Assembly: GCF_042242105.1 (NCBI RefSeq)
Contig: NC_092013.1
Span: 12,207,618 to 12,271,617, forward strand
From: Pempheris klunzingeri
Lineage: Eukaryota > Chordata > Actinopteri > Acropomatiformes > Pempheridae
DNA length: 64,000 bases
Reading direction: 5' to 3'
The translations under genes were made by a program, and so were the position numbers. Every line of letters begins with the position of its first letter. Position 1 is the first letter of the stretch. Shown here piece after piece: positions 44,756 through 64,000 of the stretch. The notes under the pieces are model-generated. The model saw nothing but the letters and a program-made list of their open reading frames with translations. It searched no databases and was not told where the DNA came from.

Positions 44756-45940
44756 CTGAAATGTTTGGAGGAAGAGAATGAAATTATACCGTTGAATTTC
44801 TTTAAGGATGTGGTGTGTCAGCAATTTCCTCTTTTAATGTGGACTTCAATGTACGTACAGTGTTTGTAAAAGTCAAGATTGAAGTCTCTTCCATATTCCT
44901 GTAAGAAAAGATTATTATGACATCTTGGTAGAGACAGATCAACACAAGCAGCCTGATGAGTAAATACAGGTAGGAGAGAGAGAGACTGAAAGCAAGTGAT
45001 AGATATCAGTATAAATAGTGACGTAATGTACTAATATATATCAACAATATATATAGCAAGACAATGGATTAATATTGTGACAGATGGACCCGAAGACCCT
45101 TAGGCCTAGAGATACAGATGTACGCACCATTGACGCTCAGCTGTGGGCTAATTCTCCAGACAAGTGTAGCAGCAACAAGACAATCATACTTCTTTAACCT
45201 GGTCAAACCACTCTGCCAACTATTGTGTACAAAGGAAACTCCCAGATAAGACTGTTTTGCTTTCACATTCATATCCTTTTATTGTCTGTTGTGGTGTTTA
45301 AAGAGTGTATCAAGGCTCAAAAAGTATGGAAAACCTGAGAGACCTTTCATTATTCTTTATATTTATAATTTAATGGAAGAGTTTGACATCTAGAAAAAAT
45401 GAAACATTTTTGTTTGGCATTTGCCAGTACTAATGCATTTCGCATGTGACTATAAATAAAGAAAAGAAAACAGTTATAGTTTTATAGTGCCAGTCAATGT
45501 GTTTAAGAAAATCTCAATCAGGATTAAAAGCAGGGTCATTTACATTTAAATCATTAACAGAGCTGATACAATTAGACAATTAATTAACAGTAAAAGAAAT
45601 GGCAACTAATTTGATAATTGATCAATCACATCAGTTGTTGAATTATTTTCCAGCTTGTTTTTCTGTATTTTAAATCTTTAAATCGTACTTTAAATCTTAA
45701 ATGGTTCATTTGGTTCAGAGCTATTAGACAAAACAGACATAAATGCTCTGTGAAATCATGATAAGCCTTTTTTTTTTAAACTGAAAACATTCTAAAGAAT
45801 ATTTATTATGAAAACAATCAATCATTTACAACCATAATCACAATTTGTCCTTTTTATAACTTCAATACACTATCAGTCTAATGGATATAGTTGTAGTTTA
45901 ATTGTAATGTCTCTAGATGGCGGTACTGTACTGAAATCCG
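44756..45940. other. stretch between the minus-strand gene and the bicd2 promoter
   Basis: About 1.2 kb, AT-rich. It may hold the 5' exons of the minus-strand membrane gene; only a weak candidate (44898-44859, encoding EYGRDFNLDFYKH) was seen. Nothing else is recognised. Confidence 0.4.
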
Positions 45941-46346
45941 AGACCACGCAATGCATTCTGGTACTTGAAGGTAATACAAGAGCTGCCGTACGTAGTCGCT
46001 GAGACATTGATATCTCTCTTAAAACTACATTTCCCTTCCCGGTCACACATGTTTGAATGTCGTTCAGGGGTAGCTTTTTCCAATCGATGATCTCAACTGA
46101 AGTTTCCTCCGTTGGCTTCATGAGGAGGCTGAAGAAACTCCTCGAGAATGACAAAAGTATCGTCTAGGTTGAGCTTTGTCGAAGTCTGTGGCGGGAAAAG
46201 GCAAAGGGAACTAAACGCCATTTAAGTCCCGACAATGCGGCTCAGACAAAGAAGGCAGTGATTTTTGCGGTCTTGGTGGTTCTCTGCGCTGCTCCTTCTA
46301 ACCAGGGCTGGGTCCCGTCACAGTGGTGAGACGGCGGCTCACCAAG
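45941..46346. promoter_or_regulatory. putative bidirectional promoter upstream of bicd2
   Basis: CpG content rises here. On the minus strand 45964-45947 reads ACCAGAATGCATTGCG, close to the ZNF143/Staf consensus. At 46025-46036 lies ACTACATTTCCC, a second ZNF143-type block. At 46190-46198 GGCGGGAAA matches an E2F site. The region lies between bicd2 (plus) and the unnamed membrane gene (minus). Confidence 0.45.
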
Positions 46347-56636
<10,290 letters not shown>

Positions 56637-56639
<3 letters not shown>

Positions 56640-58010
56640 ATGAATCATGCCAAGTGTCCTTAAGGAGGTCCGTCAGAGTGTCTGTGACTGTTGCCGGTTA
56701 CCTCTGCTCCCGGTTCCCTCACTCTTGTCTAATCATGGTCCACATCATGTTATCGCCAACACAAGAACATATCCAACAGTATTTGCCAAGGTCCTTGTTT
56801 TAGAGTGCCAAAACCTGTATGTAAAATTCTGTTGAACATTTTGACTGCAGAAAGAATGACTCATCGCATCAGCAGCCCACTGCAGTCCTTCAGTCTTCCA
56901 ACAACACGCACCACTATTATTACTAAACCAGAGGAAGAATCAAGATGGGTGCTTTGCTGAATACTCGTTGCCTGTTACCCTGACTGAGCACTTTTTGTTT
57001 CTCTTGTTTGCTCTTAGGTGGTTCCTCTTTCTTTCTAAAATCACACTAATTGTTTGTGTTATTCAGTATTTTTACTGGCTGTGCATGTTTATGTGCCATT
57101 CTTGATGACATTTTTTTATCCCTATTTATTTTCTTAACAACAAAGCCAGAGATTATGTGGTATTAATTTTTAAGCCAGAACTTTCAACTCACAGGTTGAA
57201 ATCAAATGAAAGAGACAAGTAAGATTTTCTGCCTTAGTTGTTTTCCTTTTGGCCTTGAGGGGGCGGCTTTCTGACAACCCATAGAAACAAGCTGTCTGAT
57301 TTTTGATAACCATTTCTCTTGTTTCGTGTATTTGAAAAAATATATGCAATATGCTATTTTCATGATATGATCCTGCAAATAATGAACTTCAATTCAGGGT
57401 CTAAACCAGATTTTGTATGATTGGGCTCCTCCTTTGTAGACATGACAGAGCTGTAACAAATTCAAGTATGCTTGTTATGTCTATGGAAGAGTGTTAATGC
57501 AAAGTTTATTTAAAGATTTCTAAGTTAAGGTCAGATGTGAATAGTATTCATAAACTTTATTCATGAAGGAGAGTTTTTAATGGATTGTTTCAATGCAACT
57601 TTTTGTAAACCTTTAAAGTCCTAAAATTCATTGTCTGCTCTGCACACAGTTAGCCTGCAGTGCCATTTTTGTGTTGTTTATACAAGTGCAATTTGCAAAT
57701 ATGGCAAGAAAAGAAACGACTAAATGTTTATGCTATGTTAAAATATTTCACACATTGTTGCTCACATACTCGGTCCGAATTGATTTTATATGTTTTTACT
57801 ATAACTGCAATTGTATTTATTTGACGCTGTCCAGACTACAGGGTGTCCTCATCCTTTTTGTTTCATAAGGGAGTTTGAGTGGAGTTGTCTGGTCAGAATA
57901 TCAATAAGACTGAACTTGTGGTAAAACACTAGCAAGATTCATGACTGTGGGCCACAGTCTGCTAACAGTTATGGCTGGTGAAGAAATAAATCTAACTTTA
58001 ACAGGACTGA
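56637..58010 (+). other. bicd2 last exon / 3'UTR
   Basis: Begins TAAATGAATC after TTTTCAG, so the stop codon is the first codon of the exon. The rest is AT-rich non-coding sequence ending near the AATAAA at 57985-57990. Confidence 0.5.
57985..57990 (+). terminator. bicd2 polyadenylation signal
   Basis: AATAAA about 1.35 kb after the stop codon; a T-rich stretch follows at about 58018-58027. Confidence 0.5.
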
Positions 58011-58238
58011 GGTCTTTGTTCTTTTTTGATAAAACATAAGTTAACAACCATTTCACTGTTGATAACTTAAAAAGACATATAACATTTGGAGATGGGTAGA
58101 CTTATCCTATACCACTCAAGTCAGTAGAGAGTACAATATTAATGGTACCCTGGGGTGGATACTGGCTGTATTATTGCTTCTTTTGTGCATGTCGAGTATT
58201 GACCGTTTTTTCTGAAACATGCAGATTTCTCTGCAGCT

Positions 58239-58278
58239 AGATAAGAAAAGATCAACTTTATTAATCCCGAAGGAAATT
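58239..58278 (+). mobile_element. short retroelement tail fragment
   Basis: AGATAAGAAAAGATCAACTT then TATTAATCCCGAAGGAAATT. This matches the teleost repeat end usually read as 'AAGATAA..CTTTATT.ATCCC..GGGAAATT' (from memory). Confidence 0.45.
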
Positions 58279-58639
58279 ATTTTAATAAGAGATGAATCTT
58301 TGTGCATGCATCATTTTAAATCTTGTAAGGAATATATAAATGAACACAACTATAGAGCTCGTATCTAACAATACTTCAAATGTACTACTGGCCACTTTAC
58401 AAAAATGCAGTTTTTCAGTCACAAACGCCATTTTAACCAGGGGAAGCTACATGTTTTGTGTATTTAAAATATACACATTTGAATTGTAGGAATCACTATA
58501 AAACAGATTTATTATCACATTAAAGTTAAGTCATGTCTTCATTCGTAGTTACAACATCAATTCCAGTTTGTGTTATTCGTAAAGAATCCATAACAACATA
58601 ATTAGCCAATTAGCCTAGCCTAGCCTTTACTACATCCAT

Positions 58640-58763
58640 TTCCGTTTCCGGTGAAGGGGAACTTTTTTTTCCTTCCTTTTTTGAAGACGTTGACGTAGCC
58701 GCTCCCTGCCGGCGGGATGACGTCAGGGGGCGTGTCCAGACAGAGGACAGAGGGGACTCCACA
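58640..58763 (+). promoter_or_regulatory. card19 promoter with palindromic CRE
   Basis: GC-richer stretch directly before the card19 ATG. It has a perfect palindromic CRE TGACGTCA at 58718-58725, a half-site TGACG at 58691-58695, and TTTCCGGTGAAG (possible ETS site) at about 58645. This suggests CREB/ATF-type control, to be treated as a motif-level inference. Confidence 0.5.
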
Positions 58764-61081
58764 ATGGGAGGTTCGTGTCTTTCTTTAACCAAAATAACGC
58801 TTATTTTTACCATTTAGTCAGCCTGCTGTTTCATGTTTGTAAGGTCTTCAGCTTAGGTCCTAAACACGAACATTACCGCAGTACTACAGGCCGGAGAAGT
58901 CGCCTCGCTTTGCCGCCGACAGTGTAGCGTCTCTTCCCAAGTCCTGTTGAGGTTTAGGGAAAGTTTGTTAACAACACTTTTGACGTAAGGTAGAGGCTTC
59001 ACTTTTCAGTTCGCTGTCAACACGCAAATTAGATAAATATGAAGTGTTATTGCGCCACATTCACGCTCCTCCGTGCCCTGATTCTCTCCTGCAACAGTTA
59101 CGAAAACAGGCTGAACATGATGTTAATAATAATTACCCCTCAGTAGCCTGTTTGTGTATTTGTGCTACTGAAAACCGACGTCCCATTCAAAAGCCGCACA
59201 GGAAGCAGGGTCTTTAGCTAATGTACGAGGTCATTTAACTTTTTTTGACACGTGTCTCCGTTAACATGGACAGACAGTTTTCACGAGCAGCTGATCGAGG
59301 ACAGCGCCTTCCTCAGAGCTGACTGCAGACTGGACACGGAGCTGGTGGACAAACTCATCCTGCAGCTCAACAGAATCTACCCGCAGATCCTCACAGACAA
59401 GGAGGCCACCAGAGTAAGTCCTCATACACAAAGAGCGTGTGGGTCACATGCACCCAGGGGTGGAGGAGATTCAGCACAAATTACACATAGTTTTAAATGA
59501 GTTGTGTATTAAGAAATGTACTGTAAAGGTGCATTTGTACAATGTTCTTCTTAAGTATGAAAAATAGCCTCTGTCTAACTTATATTAGCATATATTAAAT
59601 TACTGTTATTATTGATGTGGTTAGTTATAAGCAGCATTTAGTGCTGTAGCTGTATATGTGTTGTAGTTGAATCCATTCATCATATTTTATAAACTCATTG
59701 TAGGTTTTCAATGGAAAAACATAATCAGAAGAGTATTATTAGTAAATGTAGCTGTGAGTTACATATATTGGAGTAAAAAAAAATACATTATTTCTTCTTG
59801 AATTGGAGTAAAAGAATGAAGTAGTATAAAATGAAAATACCCAAGGAAAGTATAAATACCTTACAATTGCCCCTGCTCACATTTATTTACTAAACCCAGA
59901 CAGAAAGCCGCCAACCTCTGAATCAGATTCTGTTTTTTAGTTTTTCGAGGGGAGTTTTTTCTTCCGCTCGCCACCTTGTCCTCGCTCATGTGGGGATCAT
60001 TGGGTCTCCTTTAATTAAAGAGTTTGGTCTTGCTCAAACCTGCTCTTTTATGGAAAGTCTCTTGAGATAACATTTGCTATGACCTGTTGCTATATGAATA
60101 AAGATTGATTGATTGCTAAATGCACTGATGTCACATCCCGTGCCCAGTGGAGATGCTCCATTCTGGCCTGGGCGAGCTGTGTCCGCAAACATCCCAGGAA
60201 AGAATATTTGTTGTTGTTAAGACTGTTGTTATTGTTTTCCAGTTCCGAAACTTGGATGTGCCCACGAGCGTTCGACTTGGTGAGCTCCTGACACACCTGC
60301 AGGCGAAAGGAGAGGAAGCGTGCAGGGAATTTTACCGCGCTCTTCACTTGCATGTAGAAGAGGTGTACTACAGCCTGCCCACACGGCTCCGCCTCAGAGG
60401 TTAGTCCCCGAAAACTGCTTCACTGTGTCACGTGTGATCCCACTGACATATTTATTCATTATTTAAATATCACAGAAAGGATTATGTTTATTTAGCTGTG
60501 TATTCTAGTATATTTACTAAACCGTATCTGTCCCTAATCCAGATTCCTTAGATCCATTCAAATATCCACGTGTCAATCATCAGAAATATGTTCTGAACGA
60601 CAGAGGTAAGACTTAAATGGAAAAGTCTGTTTGTCAATACGATAAATAATACAATAAACAGCAAAAATCACTAAACAAGGAAAAGTCTGGGTAGTTACTC
60701 AGCACTTACAAACACACCAGATAATTAACTACATGTACATTGTTACATGTTCATTCCCACCAGGTCCCCACTTCTTTCTGGGCTGTTTAGGTGTTGCAGT
60801 AGGACTGGCTTTGCTCTATTACTACAGTGGTATGTAGTCTTACAGATTTTTTTAACGTCAGCTGACATTGCAGTTGTGATGATCAGATATTGTTGTAAAT
60901 CAGCTTCAGCACAAGCATGCTTTTGAAAATACAATTCCACTACAATACAATTCAATGTCTTTGTTCTGCAGAGGCTAAAGTGACCGGAGGCAGCCGGGCC
61001 CTCGGGATGGCTGCTCTGGGTCTGAAAAGAAAAGCTCAGGAGGTTCTCATATGGTACACTGAAGAAAGCCTCATGAAGTAG
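58764..61081 (+). CDS. card19: caspase recruitment domain-containing protein 19 (CARD19/BinCARD)
   Basis: Small CARD protein with a C-terminal membrane anchor. In mammals it is reported at mitochondria and linked to BCL10 signalling (family knowledge). Exons: 58764-58770 (only ATGGGAG), 59274-59413, 60243-60399, 60543-60605, 60764-60829, 60972-61081; 181 codons including stop (human 183 aa). The CARD spans roughly residues 3-100: MGDSFHEQLIEDSAF, LDTELVDKLILQLNRIYPQI, LTDKEATRFRN, LGELLTHLQAKGEEACREFY. A membrane helix (FFLGCLGVAVGLALLYYYS) lies at about 126-144, followed by a short tail ending TEESLMK. The first exon carries just seven coding bases. It was chosen because its phase (G plus AC gives Asp), its strong ACAATGG context and the MxDSFH-like family start agree. 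An alternative acceptor 4 nt downstream gives no matching frame. Confidence 0.88.
58771..59273 (+). other. card19 intron 1
   Basis: 503 nt, CpG-containing at its start (continuing the promoter island); no other coding signal. Confidence 0.6.
59804..59869 (-). repeat. reversed fragment of the 41.4-kb repeat family
   Basis: GGAGTAAAAGAATGAAGTAG then TATAAAATGAAAATACCC. This is the complement of the ACTTTCT/CTACTCC-type inner part of that repeat. Confidence 0.4.
59948..60116 (+). mobile_element. retroelement-like tail, copy 2
   Basis: GGGGAGTTTTTTCTTCC, then ATTGGGTCTCC, AAAGAGTTTGGTCTTGCTC, AAACCTGCTCTTTTATGG, GTCTCTTGAGATAACATTTG, and TATATGAATAAAG followed by GATTGATTG. Ordered blocks match copy 1 at 585-735, and the end matches the fragment at 30247-30306. 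Confidence 0.6.
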
Positions 61082-62018
61082 GGGGTGACTTCCTCACACC
61101 AGGTGCTGCAGTGGTGCCGCTCCTTTAAATGCTACTTATACCAAAGCACAGCACAACACATCTTTTCAAGAGCTGAATACTAATTTTGTACACAGTTGTA
61201 TATATTTTTTGCTTGCGATCTAATATGAGGAAGATGGGGCAAATTCAGAGCGTCATTCTGCTTTTAGCTCTTGTTTCCTCACATGCACCTATTTAAGTGG
61301 GTTAAAGGGATTGAATGCACTCAAGGGATGATCACAGTGAAATCAAAAACAAGCTGATTAATCAGGTTCTTGCTATAATCTTCAAATATGGCACAAAGCA
61401 ACATTGACAAACCAACTAAACTAGGAAAACATTGACTCAGTAGTGTCAAAATAAGGCTTTTTAAATGACTAAATATGAGCATTTTTCATCACTACAAAAA
61501 TGATGGACGCCAATTCATCAGTACATGTTTCATTACCATTAAATGCAAAAACCAATAACTTAAATTTTATATACTGTGGTACACTTTGGTGTCCCAACTC
61601 CTTGAGTTTCATTTTGGTTCATACAGCACTATGTGTATTTCTTTGCAGTGCGCTCAGCCACGTTTATTTGCATAAGGAATAATTATGCTTGCCTTTGTGC
61701 TCAGTTGATGTCAAGATTACTTAAACACACTACAATGCACTCCCCACACTGAAACAAAGATCACTGTCCAATGAGGCCAAGCTCTTGGTACAACATAACT
61801 GCCCCCTTGTGGTCAAAAGTGAACTACATCACTAAACATAGTCTGGGTTGTGCTGGTTTCATTCGAGCTTCCCGACTATTGTGCTCTTCATTAAAAAAAA
61901 AAAGTCATTTAAACAGGCAGAAATAACGGAGCAGTGTCTGTATGGTAACAATAGACGACTAAATACTGAGCTTTGTCATCACGTGAATTCTTCTACCAAT
62001 GATATCCGGCACTACGAG
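61082..62018 (+). other. card19 3'UTR and downstream sequence
   Basis: No AATAAA occurs soon after the stop. An ATTAAA at 61536-61541 is a possible weaker signal. No further gene is seen until the U6atac promoter. Confidence 0.45.
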
Positions 62019-62036
62019 CGCGGTGCATTATGGGTA
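62019..62036 (-). promoter_or_regulatory. Staf/ZNF143 site (distal element of the U6atac gene)
   Basis: The minus strand reads TACCCATAATGCACCGCG, which fits every position of the Staf consensus (YWCCCRNMATSCMYYRCR, from memory). It lies 205-222 bp upstream of the snRNA start, the usual distance of a distal sequence element. Confidence 0.75.
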
Positions 62037-62171
62037 GACCTCTGACCAAACTAAAACAGAAATGTCGTATGAAAAATCGTAATGTAATAGTAACGATGTG
62101 TCAACAAAGATCAATTGGTTTTCATTGAAACACGCAAGAACTGTGTGAATGTGGTAAATATAAACCGAAAG

Positions 62172-62190
62172 TTGCACCGTAAGTAAAACG
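62172..62190 (+). promoter_or_regulatory. proximal sequence element (PSE) of U6atac
   Basis: TTGCACCGTAAGTAAAACG resembles vertebrate PSEs (CACCGTAA core followed by AAA), at -69 to -51 relative to the RNA start. Confidence 0.65.
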
Positions 62191-62208
62191 AAGTGGCATA
62201 TTTTCGTG

Positions 62209-62215
62209 TATATAA
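62209..62215 (+). promoter_or_regulatory. TATA box of U6atac
   Basis: TATATAA starting 32 bp before the RNA start. Together with the PSE it specifies RNA polymerase III at snRNA-type promoters. Confidence 0.7.
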
Positions 62216-62240
62216 CGTGACGTGCCCCTGTAATGCTCTT

Positions 62241-62364
62241 GTGTTGTATGAAAGGAGAGAAGGTTAGCACTCCCCTTGACAAGGATGGAATTGGCCCTTG
62301 TGGCCTTCAACACACATACGGTTAAGGCATTGCCACCTACTTCGTGGCATCTCTAACCAAGTTT
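62241..62364 (+). ncRNA. rnu6atac: U6atac small nuclear RNA
   Basis: Catalytic snRNA of the minor (U12-type) spliceosome; it pairs with U4atac and then with U12 and the 5' splice site. The sequence starts GTGTTGTATGAAAGGAGAGA, followed by AGGTTAGCACTCCCCTTGAC and AAGGATGGAA. After a variable stem come ACACATACGGTTAAGGCATT, GCCACCTACTTCGTGGCAT and CTAACCAAG. These blocks agree closely with human U6atac as I remember it; differences concentrate in the internal stem (TTGGCCCTTGTGGCCTTC) and near the 3' end. It ends at a seven-T run (62362-62368), a Pol III terminator. A complete promoter (Staf site, PSE, TATA) sits upstream, which argues for a functional gene and not a retrocopy. Confidence 0.93.
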
Positions 62365-62368
62365 TTTT
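62362..62368 (+). terminator. Pol III terminator of U6atac
   Basis: Run of seven T directly after the conserved CTAACCAAG end of the snRNA. Confidence 0.8.
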
Positions 62369-63838
62369 CCCACTCATCTGTTACACTTCGACTTTCTTTA
62401 ATTGGCGATTTATTATTTCCTTGCCTTACATTTACTGATCTCTGACCTCGTCTCATGTTTTCACAAAGTACTTACAGACCGGAAGCTGCCTGAATATTTT
62501 CCCGTGTCTTTGTTTCCTGTGGGCGGGCAGGATGGAAACATTTATTTTTCCTGTTGTAACACACTGCTGAACACATGGAGTGTTTTAAAAAAATATACAC
62601 AGTATACAGTCTGTCTCATAAAGTAAAAGTACATTTAACTGTTTGTAAATTCCACCCTAATCTATTGATGGATATTGTATCCTGCAGGCTGGATATTTGT
62701 TTGCTCCTACTGTGCCTTTTTGACTATATATTGATAATGTATTCTCTGATGAGCTTAATTTAGATACAAAATGTGGCAGAAAATGAACTGAAATGACGGT
62801 AAATTAAACATTTCCATTAAAATGTATGACAGTGAAGGGCCTCTGAATATAACTATCATGATGGTGCTTTATTAAATTGTATTTCTTTACGGTTAAACTT
62901 CAGGATACCAGAAGTACATGAAAACATTCATGCAACTTGCATGGTGTTGTTGTTATTGTATCTATTTTGTAACATTATTCTAAAAGGAAATAATGGTATT
63001 TGGTAAAATGGTATGAGGTCCAGTGCCTTGTAGTTTGTCACTTTCTGCGTGTACTGTGTCGTGTGTTAAAAAGCCTTAAATTTGGAAGTGCCACCATTTG
63101 TAGGATTGAGATTTTTTCGTCTTTGTACAATAAAATAAAAAACTATGCATGATAGAAAATAACTTTTGCAGTTTTATTTATAAATTTCATGTAAAATAGT
63201 CACAGTGTAGTACAAGAGCATACAGTAAAAGATGTGAAATATTTTGGTCTTTAAAAAAACTTGATAATGATGCCTAAAAGTAGCCACTATATATACGACT
63301 ATACATACAACCCACAAACACTAACATACACAGGTTAATTTGTCTAAACATTACACACCAGAATTTGCATAGCACATAAGAAATAAAGCCTGTAAGGTCC
63401 ACTTCATTAACTGGCTGAGGTTTATAACACTGTAAACAGTACATTTGCCCTCATTATAAAGCTGTTATATCATGTAATGTCTCATTAGGCAGCAACAGGT
63501 CAAGATGCACTTATTGTTAAGAATTTCATTTGGATCATGCTGTGGTAATGGTGTTGTTCTTGTTTCTTTTAAGATGCAAGCATACATCAGGCTGACAGAT
63601 ACTAGACAGAAGAGGCAGTTTTTCTTACAGTAACAGCAGAATGTCGGTCTTCACAAAGGTTGTGACTGACATCCAGTATATTGCTCCTGATATGTTTCTC
63701 ATAACTAAAGGCAATCATTTACTTGCACCTGTAACCTGAGCATTATAAGAGTTAACAGACTGGTGAACTGCCCCGTTTAATAAAGACTGACCACACATTT
63801 ATCCACAGATATGTTTAGAGAAGAAGACAACCCCTCCA

Positions 63839-63901
<63 letters not shown>

Positions 63902-64000
63902 AATGTAACCTGATCCTCACGGTATGTTGGGTCACCTTAAGCCTGGGAGGTTGAATTACAGAATGGCTGATCAGTGCATTAGCCATTCATTATGGTGAAT
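62369..64000. other. non-coding end of window; possible 3'UTR of a convergent gene
   Basis: No coding exon seen on either strand. A plus-strand AATAAAATAAA (63129-63139) and a minus-strand AATAAA (complement of 63173-63178) face each other within 50 bp, as where two transcripts converge. In human, NINJ1 lies next to CARD19 in the opposite orientation, so the right end could be the 3'UTR of ninj1. No ninjurin sequence is visible. Confidence 0.35.
63840..63899. repeat. (AC)n microsatellite
   Basis: 60-bp pure AC tract. Confidence 0.97.

Larger units (their letters stand above)
59414..60242 (+). other. card19 intron 2 with two repeat fragments
   Basis: 0.83 kb. It contains a reversed fragment of the 41.4-kb repeat family (59804-59869) and copy 2 of the retroelement-like tail (59948-60116). 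Confidence 0.6.

Noticed and set aside
44859..44898. Candidate extra exon (EYGRDFNLDFYKH) of the unnamed gene
   Set aside because: Splice sites and phase fit, but a 40-nt exon without any family match is too weak to include in the model.
45873..46154. 93-codon minus-strand frame near the bicd2 promoter, considered as first exon of the unnamed membrane gene
   Set aside because: No usable donor in the right phase was seen and the sequence overlaps promoter motifs; left unassigned.

Overview
The window is eukaryotic and almost certainly teleost fish DNA. It holds split genes with GT-AG introns, dense (CA/TG)n microsatellites, and fragments of repeats typical of fish (Tc1-type ends, LINE/SINE-like tails). 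No bacterial, phage or CRISPR feature is present. All gene models below were built by reading translations and splice sites by eye; no search was run.

Layout. (1) 1-20,746 (minus): the 5' part of an L-type calcium channel alpha-1 subunit, best fit cacna1d (Cav1.3). Five exons run from an Ala/Pro-rich N-terminus through S1-S5 of domain I and continue beyond position 1. A possible non-coding first exon and CpG-rich promoter lie at about 22.73-23.1 kb. (2) 23.1-32.9 kb: intergenic DNA with microsatellites and fish repeats. (3) 32,932-42,233 (plus): a complete 14-exon transketolase gene (tkt), 628 codons. (4) 43,719-44,755 (minus): at least five small, phase-consistent exons of a multipass membrane protein I do not recognise. 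(5) 46,347-56,639 (plus): bicaudal D homolog 2 (bicd2), 800 codons, with a CpG/ZNF143/E2F-like promoter that may be bidirectional. (6) 58,764-61,081 (plus): card19, six exons, 180 codons, with a palindromic CRE just upstream. (7) 62,241 to about 62,364 (plus): a U6atac snRNA gene with its own Staf site, PSE, TATA box and T-run terminator. (8) 62.4-64 kb: non-coding. Opposed poly(A) signals near 63.13-63.18 kb suggest that a convergent minus-strand gene ends here, possibly ninj1 by human gene order.

The genes are not an operon. cacna1d and tkt correspond to a human 3p21 block (dcp1a, which lies between them in human, was not seen). bicd2 and card19 correspond to a human 9q22 block. The window therefore joins two neighbourhoods that are separate in human.

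Most notable: the transketolase is intact and collinear with human TKT, yet it departs at four active-site positions, including the catalytic glutamate (Glu to Gln). Also notable are the unlisted minus-strand membrane gene, the U6atac locus, and a 46-codon uORF whose stop overlaps the cacna1d start codon (ATGA).
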